A stretch of 64,000 bases of DNA from Bacillus sp. FJAT-27445 (GCF_001510665.1 NZ_LMTI01000001.1:151793-215792); one strand, 5' to 3'; shown: positions 1 through 10,078, counted from the first letter of the stretch. Notes: a model not told the origin generated them from the sequence alone. Numbers and translations are program-made.

Positions 1-47
1 TTCCTGCGGGGAAATACTCTATAATAGCTTGAGGGGAGGTGACAAGC

Positions 48-281
48 ATGGCAGAAGTATTAGAACGCGTTACAAAGATTATCGTGGATCGCCTTGGTGT
101 TGACGAATCACAGGTTACACTTGAAGCTTCCTTTAAAGATGATCTTGGCGCTGATTCCCTTGATGTAGTTGAACTTGTTATGGAATTGGAAGATGAGTTC
201 GATATGGAGATTTCTGACGATGATGCTGAGAAGATCGGCACAGTAGGAGATGCTGTTAATTACATAAATAGCAAAAATTAA
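48..281 (+). CDS. acpP: Acyl carrier protein
   Basis: 77-aa acyl carrier protein that carries growing acyl chains on a phosphopantetheine arm in fatty-acid synthesis. The DSL motif places the modified serine at residue 37, and the small acidic four-helix sequence and length match Bacillus AcpP. The ATG at 48 is chosen over an in-frame GTG at 39 because the Shine-Dalgarno GGGGAGGTG at 32-40 overlaps the GTG and is correctly spaced for 48. A strong terminator follows at once. In Bacillus the gene normally ends the plsX-fabD-fabG cluster, which would lie left of this window. Confidence 0.97.
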   Translation: MAEVLERVTKIIVDRLGVDESQVTLEASFKDDLGADSLDVVELVMELEDEFDMEISDDDAEKIGTVGDAVNYINSKN

Positions 282-294
282 TCGCAGGTTTCTC

Positions 295-323
295 GGGCTC
301 CGTTTTCAAACGGAGCTTTCTTC
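295..323 (+). terminator. Intrinsic terminator after acpP
   Basis: Near-perfect stem GCTCCGTTTT / AAACGGAGC (297-316) with a minimal loop, followed by TTTCTTCT. It separates acpP from rnc. Confidence 0.85.
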
Positions 324-402
324 TGTATTATAGAACTATTGAGGTTTTCCATTTAGGATTAGGATGGCCCAAGACAAGAATTTAGGAGCAAGGTGGAGAC
401 TT

Positions 403-1146
403 ATGCGCAAGAACAATAAAGAAAGAGAATCTGCGGTGAATCGCGCAAAAGAAAATCTATTTAAAGAGTTTCAGACGAGGATTGGCATCCAGTTTACCAA
501 TGAAAAATTGCTGAAACAAGCCTTTACCCATTCATCCTATGTGAATGAACATCGCAGGAAGCCATTCGAGGACAATGAAAGGCTTGAATTCCTGGGTGAT
601 GCCGTGCTTGAATTGACCGTGTCAAAGTTCCTTTTTAAAAAATATCCAATGATGAGTGAAGGGGAGCTGACAAAGCTTCGCGCAGCCATTGTCTGTGAGC
701 CATCCTTGGTGTCTTTTGCAAATGAACTTTCATTCGGCAAGCTGATTTTGCTAGGAAAAGGCGAGGAAATGACAGGAGGACGGACCCGGCCCGCATTGCT
801 GGCTGATGTTTTCGAAGCGTTCATCGGCGCCCTTTATCTTGACAATGGTTTAGAGCCCGTTATTGAATTCCTTGAAAAAACGGTATTCCCAAAAATCAAT
901 TCCGGGGCTTTTTCCCATCTAATGGATTTTAAAAGCCAGCTTCAGGAGTATGTTCAACGGGACGGGGCCGGAGCAATCGAGTATAAAGTCCTCCTCGAAA
1001 AGGGGCCTGCCCATAACAGGGAGTTTGTGTCCCGTGTCTCCTTAAACGGGGAGGAACTTGGCGTAGGAACCGGCCGTTCGAAAAAAGAAGCAGAGCAGCT
1101 TGCTGCACAAATGGCTCTTTCAAAGCTTAAGCCGGAACAAATGTAA
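403..1146 (+). CDS. rnc: Ribonuclease III
   Basis: RNase III, a double-strand-specific endoribonuclease that processes rRNA precursors and structured RNAs. The N-terminal catalytic domain carries the signature [14 protein letters not shown] with the metal-binding acidic residues. A C-terminal double-stranded RNA-binding domain holds the [12 protein letters not shown] helix. I place the start at ATG 403 (247 aa) because GGAGCAAGGTGG lies just upstream and the length matches B. subtilis Rnc. An in-frame ATG at 364 would add 13 residues but has only a weak ribosome site. It leads into smc with a 46-bp gap, as in other Bacillus. Confidence 0.95.
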   Translation: MRKNNKERESAVNRAKENLFKEFQTRIGIQFTNEKLLKQAFTHSSYVNEHRRKPFEDNERLEFLGDAVLELTVSKFLFKKYPMMSEGELTKLRAAIVCEPSLVSFANELSFGKLILLGKGEEMTGGRTRPALLADVFEAFIGALYLDNGLEPVIEFLEKTVFPKINSGAFSHLMDFKSQLQEYVQRDGAGAIEYKVLLEKGPAHNREFVSRVSLNGEELGVGTGRSKKEAEQLAAQMALSKLKPEQM

Positions 1147-1192
1147 AAAAAGAAATGAGAAAACCGGCACTCGCTAGAGGAGGAAGTAGGCA

Positions 1193-4100
1193 ATGTATTT
1201 AAAACGGCTCGATGTTGTAGGTTTCAAATCCTTTGCCGAACGGATAGGCATCGATTTTGTTCCAGGTGTCACCGCTGTAGTCGGGCCAAATGGAAGTGGA
1301 AAAAGCAACGTAATTGATGCAATCAGATGGGTACTGGGCGAACAATCAGCGAAATCGTTAAGGGGCACGAAGATGGAAGACATCATTTTTGCGGGAAGTG
1401 ATTCCCGCAAATCCCTGAACTTTGCCGAGGTAACGCTGACTCTCGATAATGAAGATCAGCGGCTCGCCATTGATTATAATGAGGTCAGCGTAACGCGACG
1501 CGTGTTTCGGTCTGGGGAAAGTGAATTCCTTATTAACAAGCAGGCCTGCAGGCTTAAAGATATTGTTGACCTTTTCATGGATTCAGGGCTTGGGCGTGAG
1601 GCATTTTCAATAATTAGCCAGGGTAAAGTAGAGGAAATCCTCAATAGCAAGGCCGAGGAACGAAGGAGCATTTTTGAGGAAGCTGCGGGCGTCCTTAAAT
1701 ATAAACAGCGAAAGAAGAAGGCAGTAACAAAGCTTGCCGAGACCCAGGACAATCTGAATAGGGTACAGGATATTCTCCATGAGCTCGAAAGCCAAGTGGA
1801 GCCCCTGAAAATCCAGGCATCAATTGCCCGTGATTACCAGGAGAAAAAGGAAGAACTTGAGAAAATAGAGGTTGCATTGACTGTCTACGAAATTGAGGAA
1901 CTTCACAGCAAATGGGAGGAGCTTTCAAGTCTTCTGGAGGTACATAAGGGTGAGGAAGGTAAACTATCTGCCTCTCTGCAAAAAAAAGAGGCTGAGATTG
2001 AGCATGCCCGGGACCGGATAGCCGCAGTTGATGAATCCATCAGCGACCTGCAAACTGTCCTTCTCCATGCAAGTGAGGAGCTTGAAAAGCTTGAGGGCAG
2101 AAAGGAAGTACTGAAGGAGCGGAAAAAAAATGCCGCCCAAAACAGAAAGCAGATTGAAGCAAGTATTGAGGAGCTTTCCGTAAAAAAGGAATTCCTTGAA
2201 AAGGAACAGGCAAAGCTATTGGCTCAAGCGAAATCGCTTGGTAAAGATGCTTCAAGCCTCCAGGAAAAGCTAAAATCAAAGCAAAGCGACCTTCTCCTTT
2301 TCAGTGAGAATACAGATGACAAAATAGAGTCATTGAAAAGTGAATATATTGAAGAGTTGAATGCCCAGGCTGGCGCGCGGAATGAAACAAAGCTGGTAGC
2401 GCAGCAGCTTGAGCAGCTAGAAAGGAAAAGCGCCAGGCTTGATGAAGAGAATGGGCGGTTCTTGGAAGATAGAGCGAATGCCGAACAAAAAGTAGAATCC
2501 ATTAAAAACGAACTCGAAAAGCTAACCAAAGAGCTCGAAATTCAAGTACAGGATTATTTTACGAATAAGCGGCATCTTGAGAAAGTTTCAGAACAGTATC
2601 AAAAACAGGAAAAAATACTGTACCAGGCATACCAGTTCCTTCAACAGGCGAAATCAAGGAAAGATATGCTTGCGGAGATGGAAGAAGGCTACAACGGCTT
2701 TTTCCAGGGAGTAAAAGAAGTTTTAAAAGCCCGCGGCAGCCGCCTGAATGGAATTGAAGGTGCTGTTGCCGAGGTAGTCCAGGTTCCAAAGGAGTACCAG
2801 TCCGCTATTGAGACAGCCCTTGGGGGAGCGCTCCAAAACGTAATTGTCGATACGGAACAGAGTGCCCGTGAGGCAATTCAATTTCTGAAAAAAACCTCCG
2901 CGGGCCGGGCAACCTTCCTGCCTTTAAGCGTCATGAAAAGTAAAATGCCTGTTCCGGCACAGCTGGAATTGGCAAGGCAGCACCCGTCCTTTATCGGAAC
3001 GGCATCAAGTCTTGTGGCCTTCGAGGAGAAATATCGGAACGTCATAGAAAATCTGCTAGGCAATGTGCTCATAGCCGAAGATTTAAAGGGTGCGAATGAA
3101 ATTGCCCGTTCCCTCCAATACAGGATGAGGGTGGTTACCCTTGAGGGAGACGTTGTCAACGCGGGTGGTTCCATGTCTGGAGGCGCGGCGAAACAGAATT
3201 CAACAAACCTGCTGAGCCGGAAAACGGAACTTGATGAGATCAAGGGAAAGATTGCCGGCATGGAAGAAAAGACGGCCCAGCTTGAAGAAGAAGTAAAATC
3301 CCTTAAAATCGGCGTTAAGCAAACAGAAGAACGGCTTGAGGAGCTTAGAAAAACAGGTGAAGAAAAACGCCTGGACGAACAGCGGTTAAAGGGTACGCTA
3401 AGGGAAGCAGAGCTGGAATTAAAGAATATAAGTGAGCGCCTTGCCATTTATGATATGGAGAAAGGCCAAATTGAGGATGACAGGGAAAAGCTGCTTTTTA
3501 GAAAGGCAGAACTTGAATCTGACCTGGAAAAAACAAAACTTAAGATAGAATCGCTCGATGGCGAAATTACAAGGCTTTCGGAACAAAAGGCAAAATCCCT
3601 AACATCGAGGGAAGCTATTTCTGAAGAAATCAGCAGTTTGAAAGTTGAATTTGCCGCGAAAAATGAACAATATTTGAATGCCAGGGAACAGGTTAATCGA
3701 GTAAGCGAAGAGCGTGAAAGCATTACGAGTAAGCTTAATATTCAGAAAGAAGACCTTGGCCTCCTCGTTTCCGAAATGGATGGCAGCTTGTCAGGCGAAG
3801 AACTCCTGATGGCAGCGGCGGCTGAAAAGCAGAGGGACAAGGAGAGCACCTTGAAACTGATTTCGGTCAGAAGGGAAGAAAGGCTTCAACTATCTACAGA
3901 GCTTGAACAATCCGAGGCTGTTGCAAAAGAGTTAAGGCGGCAGCATAAGGGTATGGCCGAAGCGCTCAGGGATGAGGAGGTCAAGCTGAATCGGCTTGAT
4001 GTAGAGCTGGAGAACAAGCTTGCCCATCTCCGTGAAGAATATTTGCTGACATTCGAAGGTGCGAAGGAAAACCACCCGCTCTTTCTTCCGCCTGATGAAG

Positions 4101-4759
4101 CCAGGAGAAAGGTTAAGCTGATAAAGCGTGGTATTGATGAATTAGGTAATGTAAACCTTGGAGCCATCGAGGAATATGAGCGTGTCTCGGAACGGTATGA
4201 ATTTTTGCTAGAGCAAAAAAATGACCTTCAGGAAGCAAAAGACACCCTTTATCTCGTAATCGGCGAAATGGATGAAGAGATGGTAAAGAGGTTTGAGGAA
4301 ACATTTTCTGCCATTCGAATGCATTTCGAGCCTGTCTTCAAAGCGCTATTTGGAGGAGGGCGCGCCGATTTGCGGCTAACAAACCCTGACGATCTTTTAA
4401 ATACAGGGGTAGATATTGTCGCCCAGCCGCCAGGAAAAAAACTGCAAAACCTCGGCCTTCTTTCAGGTGGCGAAAGGGCATTGACAGCAATCGCCCTGCT
4501 GTTTTCAATCCTGAAGGTCCGCCCAGTGCCATTCTGTATCCTGGATGAGGTAGAAGCGGCGCTGGATGAAGCGAATGTGTACCGCTTCAGCCAATATTTG
4601 AAGCGGTACAGCGCGGGTACCCAGTTTATCGTTATCACCCACAGGAAAGGGACGATGGAGGAAGCGGATGTCCTTTATGGCGTCACGATGCAGGAATCGG
4701 GAGTTTCCAAGCTGGTTTCAGTAAGGCTGGAGGAAACGAAAGAGCTGGTTGAAACATAA
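1193..4759 (+). CDS. smc: Chromosome segregation ATPase SMC
   Basis: 1188-aa SMC, the core of the bacterial condensin SMC-ScpA-ScpB that organises and segregates chromosomes. Walker A GPNGSGKS is at residues 31-38, followed by two long coiled coils around a central hinge (roughly residues 500-680, containing the Gly-rich MSGGAAKQ segment). The C-terminal ATPase half has the signature LSGGERAL near 1090 and Walker B ILDEVEAALDEAN near 1115. Length equals the family norm and the frame is intact. Preceded by GAGGAGGAAG. It sits between rnc and ftsY with an 17-bp gap to the latter, so co-transcription is likely. Confidence 0.98.
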   Translation: MYLKRLDVVGFKSFAERIGIDFVPGVTAVVGPNGSGKSNVIDAIRWVLGEQSAKSLRGTKMEDIIFAGSDSRKSLNFAEVTLTLDNEDQRLAIDYNEVSVTRRVFRSGESEFLINKQACRLKDIVDLFMDSGLGREAFSIISQGKVEEILNSKAEERRSIFEEAAGVLKYKQRKKKAVTKLAETQDNLNRVQDILHELESQVEPLKIQASIARDYQEKKEELEKIEVALTVYEIEELHSKWEELSSLLEVHKGEEGKLSASLQKKEAEIEHARDRIAAVDESISDLQTVLLHASEELEKLEGRKEVLKERKKNAAQNRKQIEASIEELSVKKEFLEKEQAKLLAQAKSLGKDASSLQEKLKSKQSDLLLFSENTDDKIESLKSEYIEELNAQAGARNETKLVAQQLEQLERKSARLDEENGRFLEDRANAEQKVESIKNELEKLTKELEIQVQDYFTNKRHLEKVSEQYQKQEKILYQAYQFLQQAKSRKDMLAEMEEGYNGFFQGVKEVLKARGSRLNGIEGAVAEVVQVPKEYQSAIETALGGALQNVIVDTEQSAREAIQFLKKTSAGRATFLPLSVMKSKMPVPAQLELARQHPSFIGTASSLVAFEEKYRNVIENLLGNVLIAEDLKGANEIARSLQYRMRVVTLEGDVVNAGGSMSGGAAKQNSTNLLSRKTELDEIKGKIAGMEEKTAQLEEEVKSLKIGVKQTEERLEELRKTGEEKRLDEQRLKGTLREAELELKNISERLAIYDMEKGQIEDDREKLLFRKAELESDLEKTKLKIESLDGEITRLSEQKAKSLTSREAISEEISSLKVEFAAKNEQYLNAREQVNRVSEERESITSKLNIQKEDLGLLVSEMDGSLSGEELLMAAAAEKQRDKESTLKLISVRREERLQLSTELEQSEAVAKELRRQHKGMAEALRDEEVKLNRLDVELENKLAHLREEYLLTFEGAKENHPLFLPPDEARRKVKLIKRGIDELGNVNLGAIEEYERVSERYEFLLEQKNDLQEAKDTLYLVIGEMDEEMVKRFEETFSAIRMHFEPVFKALFGGGRADLRLTNPDDLLNTGVDIVAQPPGKKLQNLGLLSGGERALTAIALLFSILKVRPVPFCILDEVEAALDEANVYRFSQYLKRYSAGTQFIVITHRKGTMEEADVLYGVTMQESGVSKLVSVRLEETKELVET

Positions 4760-4776
4760 AACAAGGACGTGTTGAA

Positions 4777-5763
4777 ATGAGTTTTTTCAAAAAATTAAAA
4801 GAAACATTTACAAAGCAGACCGACAGCGTTACCGACAAATTCAGGGATGGGCTTTCGAAAACGCGAAACAGCTTTTCCGGAAAGGTGAATGACCTCGTCG
4901 CCAGGTACCGCAAAGTAGATGAGGACTTTTTTGAAGAGCTGGAAGAAATTCTGATACAGGCGGATGTTGGCTTTGATACAGTAATGGAATTGATCGACCA
5001 GTTGAAGCTGGAAGTAAAGCGCAGGAATATAAGCGATCCTGCAGAGGTCCAGAACGTTATTTCCGAGAAGCTTGTTGATATTTACAATGCTGGAGGGAAC
5101 CAATCAGCCAGCTTGAATATCCAGGATTCCGAGCTGACGGTCATTCTTTTTGTAGGCGTCAATGGGGTTGGCAAGACCACGACAATTGGAAAGCTTGCCC
5201 ATAAATTCATTTCAGAAGGAAAGACGGTTCTAATGGCGGCGGGCGATACATTCCGCGCTGGGGCAATCGACCAGCTTGAAGTATGGGGTGACCGTGTTGG
5301 GGCCACTGTCATCAAGCAGGCGGAGGGTTCTGATCCGGCTGCGGTCATGTTCGATGCCATCCAGGCTGCGAAGTCAAGGAAAGTGGATATCCTTCTCTGT
5401 GATACGGCCGGACGGCTGCAGAATAAAGTGAATTTAATGAAAGAGCTTGAAAAGGTGAAACGGGTCATCGAAAGGGAAATTCCCGGCGCGCCCCATGAAG
5501 TGCTGCTCGTCCTTGATGCGACGACAGGGCAAAACGCCTTGATTCAGGCAAAAACATTCAAGGAAGCAACGGATGTGAGCGGAATCGTCCTATCGAAACT
5601 GGATGGGACCGCAAAGGGAGGCATTGTCCTCGCAATCCGCAATGAATTGAACATCCCGGTAAAGTTTGTCGGTCTTGGTGAGAAGATGGATGACCTACAG
5701 GAATTTGATCCCGAAAAATATGTGTATGGCCTGTTTGCCGATCAGGTTGACAGAACTGAATAA
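4777..5763 (+). CDS. ftsY: Signal recognition particle receptor FtsY
   Basis: 328-aa SRP receptor GTPase that docks SRP-ribosome complexes at the membrane. It has an N-terminal basic/amphipathic region, then the helical N domain, then the G domain with GVNGVGKTT near residues 126-134, the DTAGRLQNK G3 element and the SKLDGTAKGG loop. The long acidic A domain of E. coli FtsY is absent, as is normal in Bacillus. Its partner ffh lies 12.8 kb downstream, separated here by an accessory operon rather than being next door as in B. subtilis. Confidence 0.97.
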   Translation: MSFFKKLKETFTKQTDSVTDKFRDGLSKTRNSFSGKVNDLVARYRKVDEDFFEELEEILIQADVGFDTVMELIDQLKLEVKRRNISDPAEVQNVISEKLVDIYNAGGNQSASLNIQDSELTVILFVGVNGVGKTTTIGKLAHKFISEGKTVLMAAGDTFRAGAIDQLEVWGDRVGATVIKQAEGSDPAAVMFDAIQAAKSRKVDILLCDTAGRLQNKVNLMKELEKVKRVIEREIPGAPHEVLLVLDATTGQNALIQAKTFKEATDVSGIVLSKLDGTAKGGIVLAIRNELNIPVKFVGLGEKMDDLQEFDPEKYVYGLFADQVDRTE

Positions 5764-5774
5764 ATTGTTTTTCG

Positions 5775-5807
5775 AACAGTATCGCAAAAATGCGGTACTG
5801 TTTTTTT
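5775..5807 (+). terminator. Intrinsic terminator after ftsY
   Basis: Stem AACAGTATCGCA (5775-5786) / TGCGGTACTGTT (5791-5802) with one G-U type pair, followed by seven T. It closes the rnc-smc-ftsY unit, so the next operon needs its own promoter. Confidence 0.9.
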
Positions 5808-5926
5808 ACATATTGCTCTTTATTTTCGAAAAGTGTAAAATTACACCAAGTTAGTTAATTAAAAGTGGAGCAAAAAGTGAAGAATATACGTCTAATCTAG
5901 TAAGCATTCATTGGGGGGAATTTAGT

Positions 5927-8302
5927 TTGGCTTTGAACAGAAGAAAATTCGCGCTATTTTTTGCATTCATCCTTTTATTATCATTTTATCCTTTCCCTGT
6001 TTCAGCCGCTGGCGAAGGGATTAAGATCTCAACAAAAACAGGTTTTCAAGGTTATGTTAAACAAGGCAGGGGATTCCCTGTTCTCGTCACGGTTGAGAAC
6101 AGCGGTGCTGATTTTAAAGGCGACCTGCTTATCAATTTTTACCCTTCGTACAGTTCATCCGGCTCAAAGGCGATCCATATCGATGTGCCGAAAGGGAGCA
6201 AAAAAACGTACAGCGTTTCCCTTCCAGGCATTTCCGATGAAGGCAAGTATGCACACCCGGGGAGCCAGAACATTTTGCTTTTCGAGGGCAGCTGGAAAAA
6301 AGGCAAGGAAGTCACCTTTCAGGGCTCAAAGACACTGGCTTTGAAATATAGTGACCAATCCTGGAAAACGCTAGGTCTCCTGAGCGAGGAACCAGACCGG
6401 CTTAAGGAGCTGAAGCCGCTGCCCGCCGACAGTAAGATTGAAGCTGTCGTCCTTGAAGGCTCCGCCATTCCCGAGGAACATTACGGGCTGGATTATTTTG
6501 ACTTCATTTTGGTTGATGGTTTTCCGCTTGCAAGTTTGGAACCCGCCCAGGAAGCAGCGTTGCTAGCATGGGTGAAAAATGGGGGAATTCTTATCGCAGG
6601 CGGAGCGCCGAATGCGGCGCAGGCATATGGTAAGCTTTACGGCGAACTTCCAATGGAAACAGTCATCGAATCAAGGGCCGACCTAACAGGATTGGAAAGC
6701 TCCATCAATCCGGGAAGCGATTTCAAATCAGTTCCGGTTTACTTCGGATCAGCTGAAAAAGGCGCAGATGTGGTCCTTAAATCCGGAGATACGCCGATTG
6801 TCGCCAAAAGGATATTGGGGAATGGGGAGATTTGGCAAACCGCATTCTCGGCCGGTGAAGAACCTTTATCATCATGGAAGGGCTATGGCGAATGGTTCTC
6901 CTCGATCCTGTTGAAGGCACGCCCTTTAAAAGCTGGAAATTTAACCGGATTTTCAAATCCATATGATATGTATTTTTCGAGTTTTGCCGAAGTAAATGAG
7001 TACTTTCCATCGGTGCATTTTTCACTCGGGCAAATTGTCATGATGTTGGCATTTTATGTTTTGTTTGCGGGACCTGCCCTTTACTTCCTATTAAAGAGAA
7101 TTGATAGAAGGGAACATGCCTGGTGGATTGTCCCTTCAATCGCGGTTGTATGCTCTGGTGCCATTTTTGGCATTGGCGCGAAAGACCGGATAGGAAGCCC
7201 CCAGGTAAGCCAGATGGGTGTTTATAAAGCTTTTGGCGGCCAGCTGACCGGCATGGAAGCCGTTTCACTTTTATCCAATACCGGTGGAGATTATACGTAT
7301 TCTTTCAAGGGCGGCGAGTTCAATGGCATCCCCGGATCTTCTTTTGGCCCCGCTCCTGACCCGCAGCGTTTCGCGGTTCTCGAGAAGGGGAGGAGAGAGG
7401 ATTCCGTCACATTCCGGAATGTAGAATATTGGTCAACGAGGACATTATTTGGGAATGCTTCAATTGAAAAGGCTGGCGGTTTCAAAACAGATCTTCACTA
7501 TTCAGGAAGGAATATCACCGGAACCATTGAAAACCATTTTCCTTATGATTTCGAAAATATTTATATTTGGTCTGGTTCAAAAAAGGTAAAGCTTGGCGGC
7601 CTGAAAAAGGGGGAAACTCTTAAACTGGACCAGGATTTCGGCCAAAAGTATATGACAAGTCCAAGTTTCGCGGGAAATGGCTACCCAGGTCCCGGCAATT
7701 TTGGCCAGGAGATAGAGAAAATGAAGAAAAACAAACTTGAAAATGAGGGAATTAGCTTACTGTACAATCAAACCAGAGCCCAAAACAAACCGATTGTTTA
7801 TGGAATTACAAAAGACCAAATTATGAAAGCCGACCTGGTGAATAAATCAGAAAAAAGAACCAGTATCTCGCTCATCTACCAGGATGCAGAAATTGTTGGG
7901 GATTTCAGCGGCACATTCTCAATTAACGAGGATTCACTTTCAATCGAACTGATTCCTGTCAAGGGCGGTAACATTGATTACCAGCCTGGGGGAAAGGCGG
8001 CATTCCTTGAAGAAGGTATGTATGATTACATTCTTCACCTTCCCTCGCAGCTTGCCAATGGAACGGGAAAGTATGAGGAAATAACAATTACCCTCCAGCC
8101 AGGCCAAGCTGCCTATTCCATTAAAGATGCCCTGGGCGGCGAATTTACGGAACTTAAAAATTCAGTGACCAGTTTTACGGACCGTCCGGAGAGATTTATA
8201 TCGGCTGATGGAGAAATAACGATACGGCTTGATAAAACAGGACAAGGCGACCCAAGCGTGCATTTGCCATCGGTTACAATCAAGGGGGCAGCGGGAAAAT
8301 GA
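5927..8302 (+). CDS. Exported, membrane-anchored protein heading MoxR/VWA/ABC operon
   Basis: Unrecognised 791-aa envelope protein. What is visible: a signal peptide or anchor with hydrophobic core at residues 9-28 ending in VSAAG; an extracytoplasmic part containing an Ig/beta-type stretch (about 32-150); a segment at about 185-240 (FILVDGFP ... LLAWVKNGGILIAGG) that resembles the class I glutamine amidotransferase-like fold seen in VWA-associated membrane proteins; two membrane helices at about 367-389 and 398-418; and a long beta-rich C-terminal ectodomain. The start is a TTG at 5927, spaced 8 nt after GGGGGG. The stop overlaps the ABC ATPase start (ATGA), implying translational coupling. 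I infer a periplasm-side partner of the operon's transporter; no enzymatic function is claimed. Confidence 0.8.
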   Translation: MALNRRKFALFFAFILLLSFYPFPVSAAGEGIKISTKTGFQGYVKQGRGFPVLVTVENSGADFKGDLLINFYPSYSSSGSKAIHIDVPKGSKKTYSVSLPGISDEGKYAHPGSQNILLFEGSWKKGKEVTFQGSKTLALKYSDQSWKTLGLLSEEPDRLKELKPLPADSKIEAVVLEGSAIPEEHYGLDYFDFILVDGFPLASLEPAQEAALLAWVKNGGILIAGGAPNAAQAYGKLYGELPMETVIESRADLTGLESSINPGSDFKSVPVYFGSAEKGADVVLKSGDTPIVAKRILGNGEIWQTAFSAGEEPLSSWKGYGEWFSSILLKARPLKAGNLTGFSNPYDMYFSSFAEVNEYFPSVHFSLGQIVMMLAFYVLFAGPALYFLLKRIDRREHAWWIVPSIAVVCSGAIFGIGAKDRIGSPQVSQMGVYKAFGGQLTGMEAVSLLSNTGGDYTYSFKGGEFNGIPGSSFGPAPDPQRFAVLEKGRREDSVTFRNVEYWSTRTLFGNASIEKAGGFKTDLHYSGRNITGTIENHFPYDFENIYIWSGSKKVKLGGLKKGETLKLDQDFGQKYMTSPSFAGNGYPGPGNFGQEIEKMKKNKLENEGISLLYNQTRAQNKPIVYGITKDQIMKADLVNKSEKRTSISLIYQDAEIVGDFSGTFSINEDSLSIELIPVKGGNIDYQPGGKAAFLEEGMYDYILHLPSQLANGTGKYEEITITLQPGQAAYSIKDALGGEFTELKNSVTSFTDRPERFISADGEITIRLDKTGQGDPSVHLPSVTIKGAAGK

Positions 8303-9234
8303 TCGAAATAATCGAATTGACAAAAAAATATGGCAGGTTTACTGCTCTTGACTCCCTTACGCTCAAAATAGAAAAAGGGACCGTGTTTGGCTTTGTCGGC
8401 CAAAACGGCGCGGGCAAATCAACCACCTTCTCAATATTGGCCACGCTCTTGACTCCGACTTCAGGTACAGCTTTTATAAATGGCTGCAGCATTTCCGCAG
8501 AACCCGCAGCGGTCAGGAGGCAAATAGGCTATATGCCGGATTTCTTTGGAGTCTATGACCAGCTGAAGGCCGTTGAGTATCTGGATTTTTACGGAGCAAG
8601 CTATGGTATCCCATCAGGAGAAAGGGCAAAGCTTATTCCGCAGCTACTTGAACTTGTCAATCTGTCCCATAAGGCAGATTCGTATGTGGATGTTCTCTCT
8701 CGCGGGATGAAACAGAGGCTTTGCCTTGCCCGGTCGCTCATCCATGATCCTGAGGTGTTAATCCTCGATGAGCCTGCATCCGGGCTCGATCCGCGAGCTA
8801 GGGTTGAAATGAGGGAAATCCTGAAAGAATTGAAGAATATGGGGAAAACGATTCTAATTTCTTCACATATATTGCCCGAGCTTGCCGAGATGTGCGACAC
8901 CATCGGGATCATAGACCAGGGTAGGCTCGTCGCGCAAGGTTCGGTAGCTGAAATTCAAAGGCGCCTGCAGGGCGAGAAACTGATTACGGCAAAAGTGTGT
9001 GGAGACGTGGATAGGGCTGCAACATTCTTCGAGGACCAACATCTTGTCAGCCGCCTCGAAAAGAGCAGCGATGGTGATAGAATCCAATTTGTTTTCAGCG
9101 GGACGGATGAGGAACAATTTCTTCTTTTAAAGCAGGCGGTCGGAGCAGATATAAAGATCATCAGCTTTTCGGAGGCCGAGTCCAATCTTGAAGATGTGTT
9201 CATGGAAATTACGAAAGGAGTGGAGCTGTCTTGA
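8299..9234 (+). CDS. ABC transporter ATP-binding protein
   Basis: 311-aa ATPase subunit of an ABC-2 type transporter. Walker A GQNGAGKST is at 34-42, the signature LSRGMKQR (a variant of LSGGQ) at 133-140, Walker B VLILDEPASGLD at 153-164 and the switch histidine at about 190. About 100 extra C-terminal residues form an accessory domain, as in CcmA/NatA-like exporters. It overlaps the preceding gene by 4 bp, and the permease start overlaps its stop (TTGA), so the pair almost certainly forms one transporter. The substrate cannot be told from sequence. Confidence 0.93.
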   Translation: MIEIIELTKKYGRFTALDSLTLKIEKGTVFGFVGQNGAGKSTTFSILATLLTPTSGTAFINGCSISAEPAAVRRQIGYMPDFFGVYDQLKAVEYLDFYGASYGIPSGERAKLIPQLLELVNLSHKADSYVDVLSRGMKQRLCLARSLIHDPEVLILDEPASGLDPRARVEMREILKELKNMGKTILISSHILPELAEMCDTIGIIDQGRLVAQGSVAEIQRRLQGEKLITAKVCGDVDRAATFFEDQHLVSRLEKSSDGDRIQFVFSGTDEEQFLLLKQAVGADIKIISFSEAESNLEDVFMEITKGVELS

Positions 9235-10061
9235 AGCCATTTTTAAATCCTGTCATGCTCAAGGAATACAAGCTAAGGTTCCGCTCCTTTAAGAGTTTCC
9301 TCGGGCTCATGTTTTATTTGCTGGCGGTCTCAATCATCATTGCCGGATTTATGTTCATCAATTCCCAGACGATGGGGGGCTTTTATTTCAGGCCTGATGA
9401 GAGCAGGATGATGTTCATGGTCCTTTCCTTTATCCAGCTCGGGCTGATCCTGTTTATTACTCCGGGCTTGACCGCTGGCGTCATCAGCGGGGAAAGGGAG
9501 AAGCAGACGCTCAGTATCCTGCTGACAACGACCCAAAGTTCGGCGGCCATTATTACCGGCAAGCTTGTATCTTCAGTCTCGTTCTTGTTGCTGATGATTT
9601 TTGCGAGCTTGCCAATCTATAGTATCGTCTTCCTGTTTGGAGGCATTTCACCGCTGCAGCTTTTAACTGTTTTCGGATACTATATTTTTATCATTTTTGT
9701 GTTCGGCAGTTTTGGCGTTCTTTATTCTACCTTGATTCGAAAAACGATTGTTTCAATGATTTCAACATATGGAACAGCGCTGTTTTTTACGGCTGGAACA
9801 GCTTTCCTGCTACTGGTGTCAATGGAGTTTGGGAATGGCGCCCAGGGATCCAATCCTGTACCCTACTTCCTCGCGATGTTGAATCCCTTCGCCATTTTGC
9901 TCGGCATATTTGAGCCTAGTGCGCTGGAGGATCTCGGCAGGCATACAGGAATCGGTTTTCCTTTATGGGGTGCGCAGCTGATTTCGTACACGATCCTCTT
10001 TACGGCCGCTATCTTAATCAGCATTCGTAAGCTTCGTCCGAAAACAGCTACAAAACGTTAA
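9231..10061 (+). CDS. ABC-2 type transporter permease
   Basis: 276-aa integral membrane protein with about six hydrophobic helices (around residues 23-43, 67-85, 110-135, 145-165, 172-197 and 248-265). The SGEREKQTLSILLTT motif before the third helix is the hallmark of ABC-2 permeases. The start is TTG 9231, overlapping the ATPase stop, with AAAGGAG about 11 nt upstream. It most likely dimerises and pairs with the preceding ATPase. The direction (export) is inferred from the family; the cargo is unknown. Confidence 0.9.
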   Translation: MKPFLNPVMLKEYKLRFRSFKSFLGLMFYLLAVSIIIAGFMFINSQTMGGFYFRPDESRMMFMVLSFIQLGLILFITPGLTAGVISGEREKQTLSILLTTTQSSAAIITGKLVSSVSFLLLMIFASLPIYSIVFLFGGISPLQLLTVFGYYIFIIFVFGSFGVLYSTLIRKTIVSMISTYGTALFFTAGTAFLLLVSMEFGNGAQGSNPVPYFLAMLNPFAILLGIFEPSALEDLGRHTGIGFPLWGAQLISYTILFTAAILISIRKLRPKTATKR

Positions 10062-10078
10062 AAAAAGGGTGTGCGGAA

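Noticed and set aside
20-25. TATAAT just upstream of acpP as a promoter
   Set aside because: A transcript from it would start within the ribosome-binding site, and the matching -35 would lie outside the window.
2878-3447. Long minus-strand ORFs opposite smc and other genes
   Set aside because: They are shadows of strongly coding + strand genes, with compositionally biased (Ser/Leu-rich) products and no ribosome sites.
5861-5898. Sigma-H-like or sigma-A promoter before the accessory operon (GAAGAATAT, TAATCT)
   Set aside because: The GAATAT part fits a sigma-H -10, but the GGA-type -35 is only 6 bp away, and TAATCT has no -35 at 17 bp. No call can be supported.
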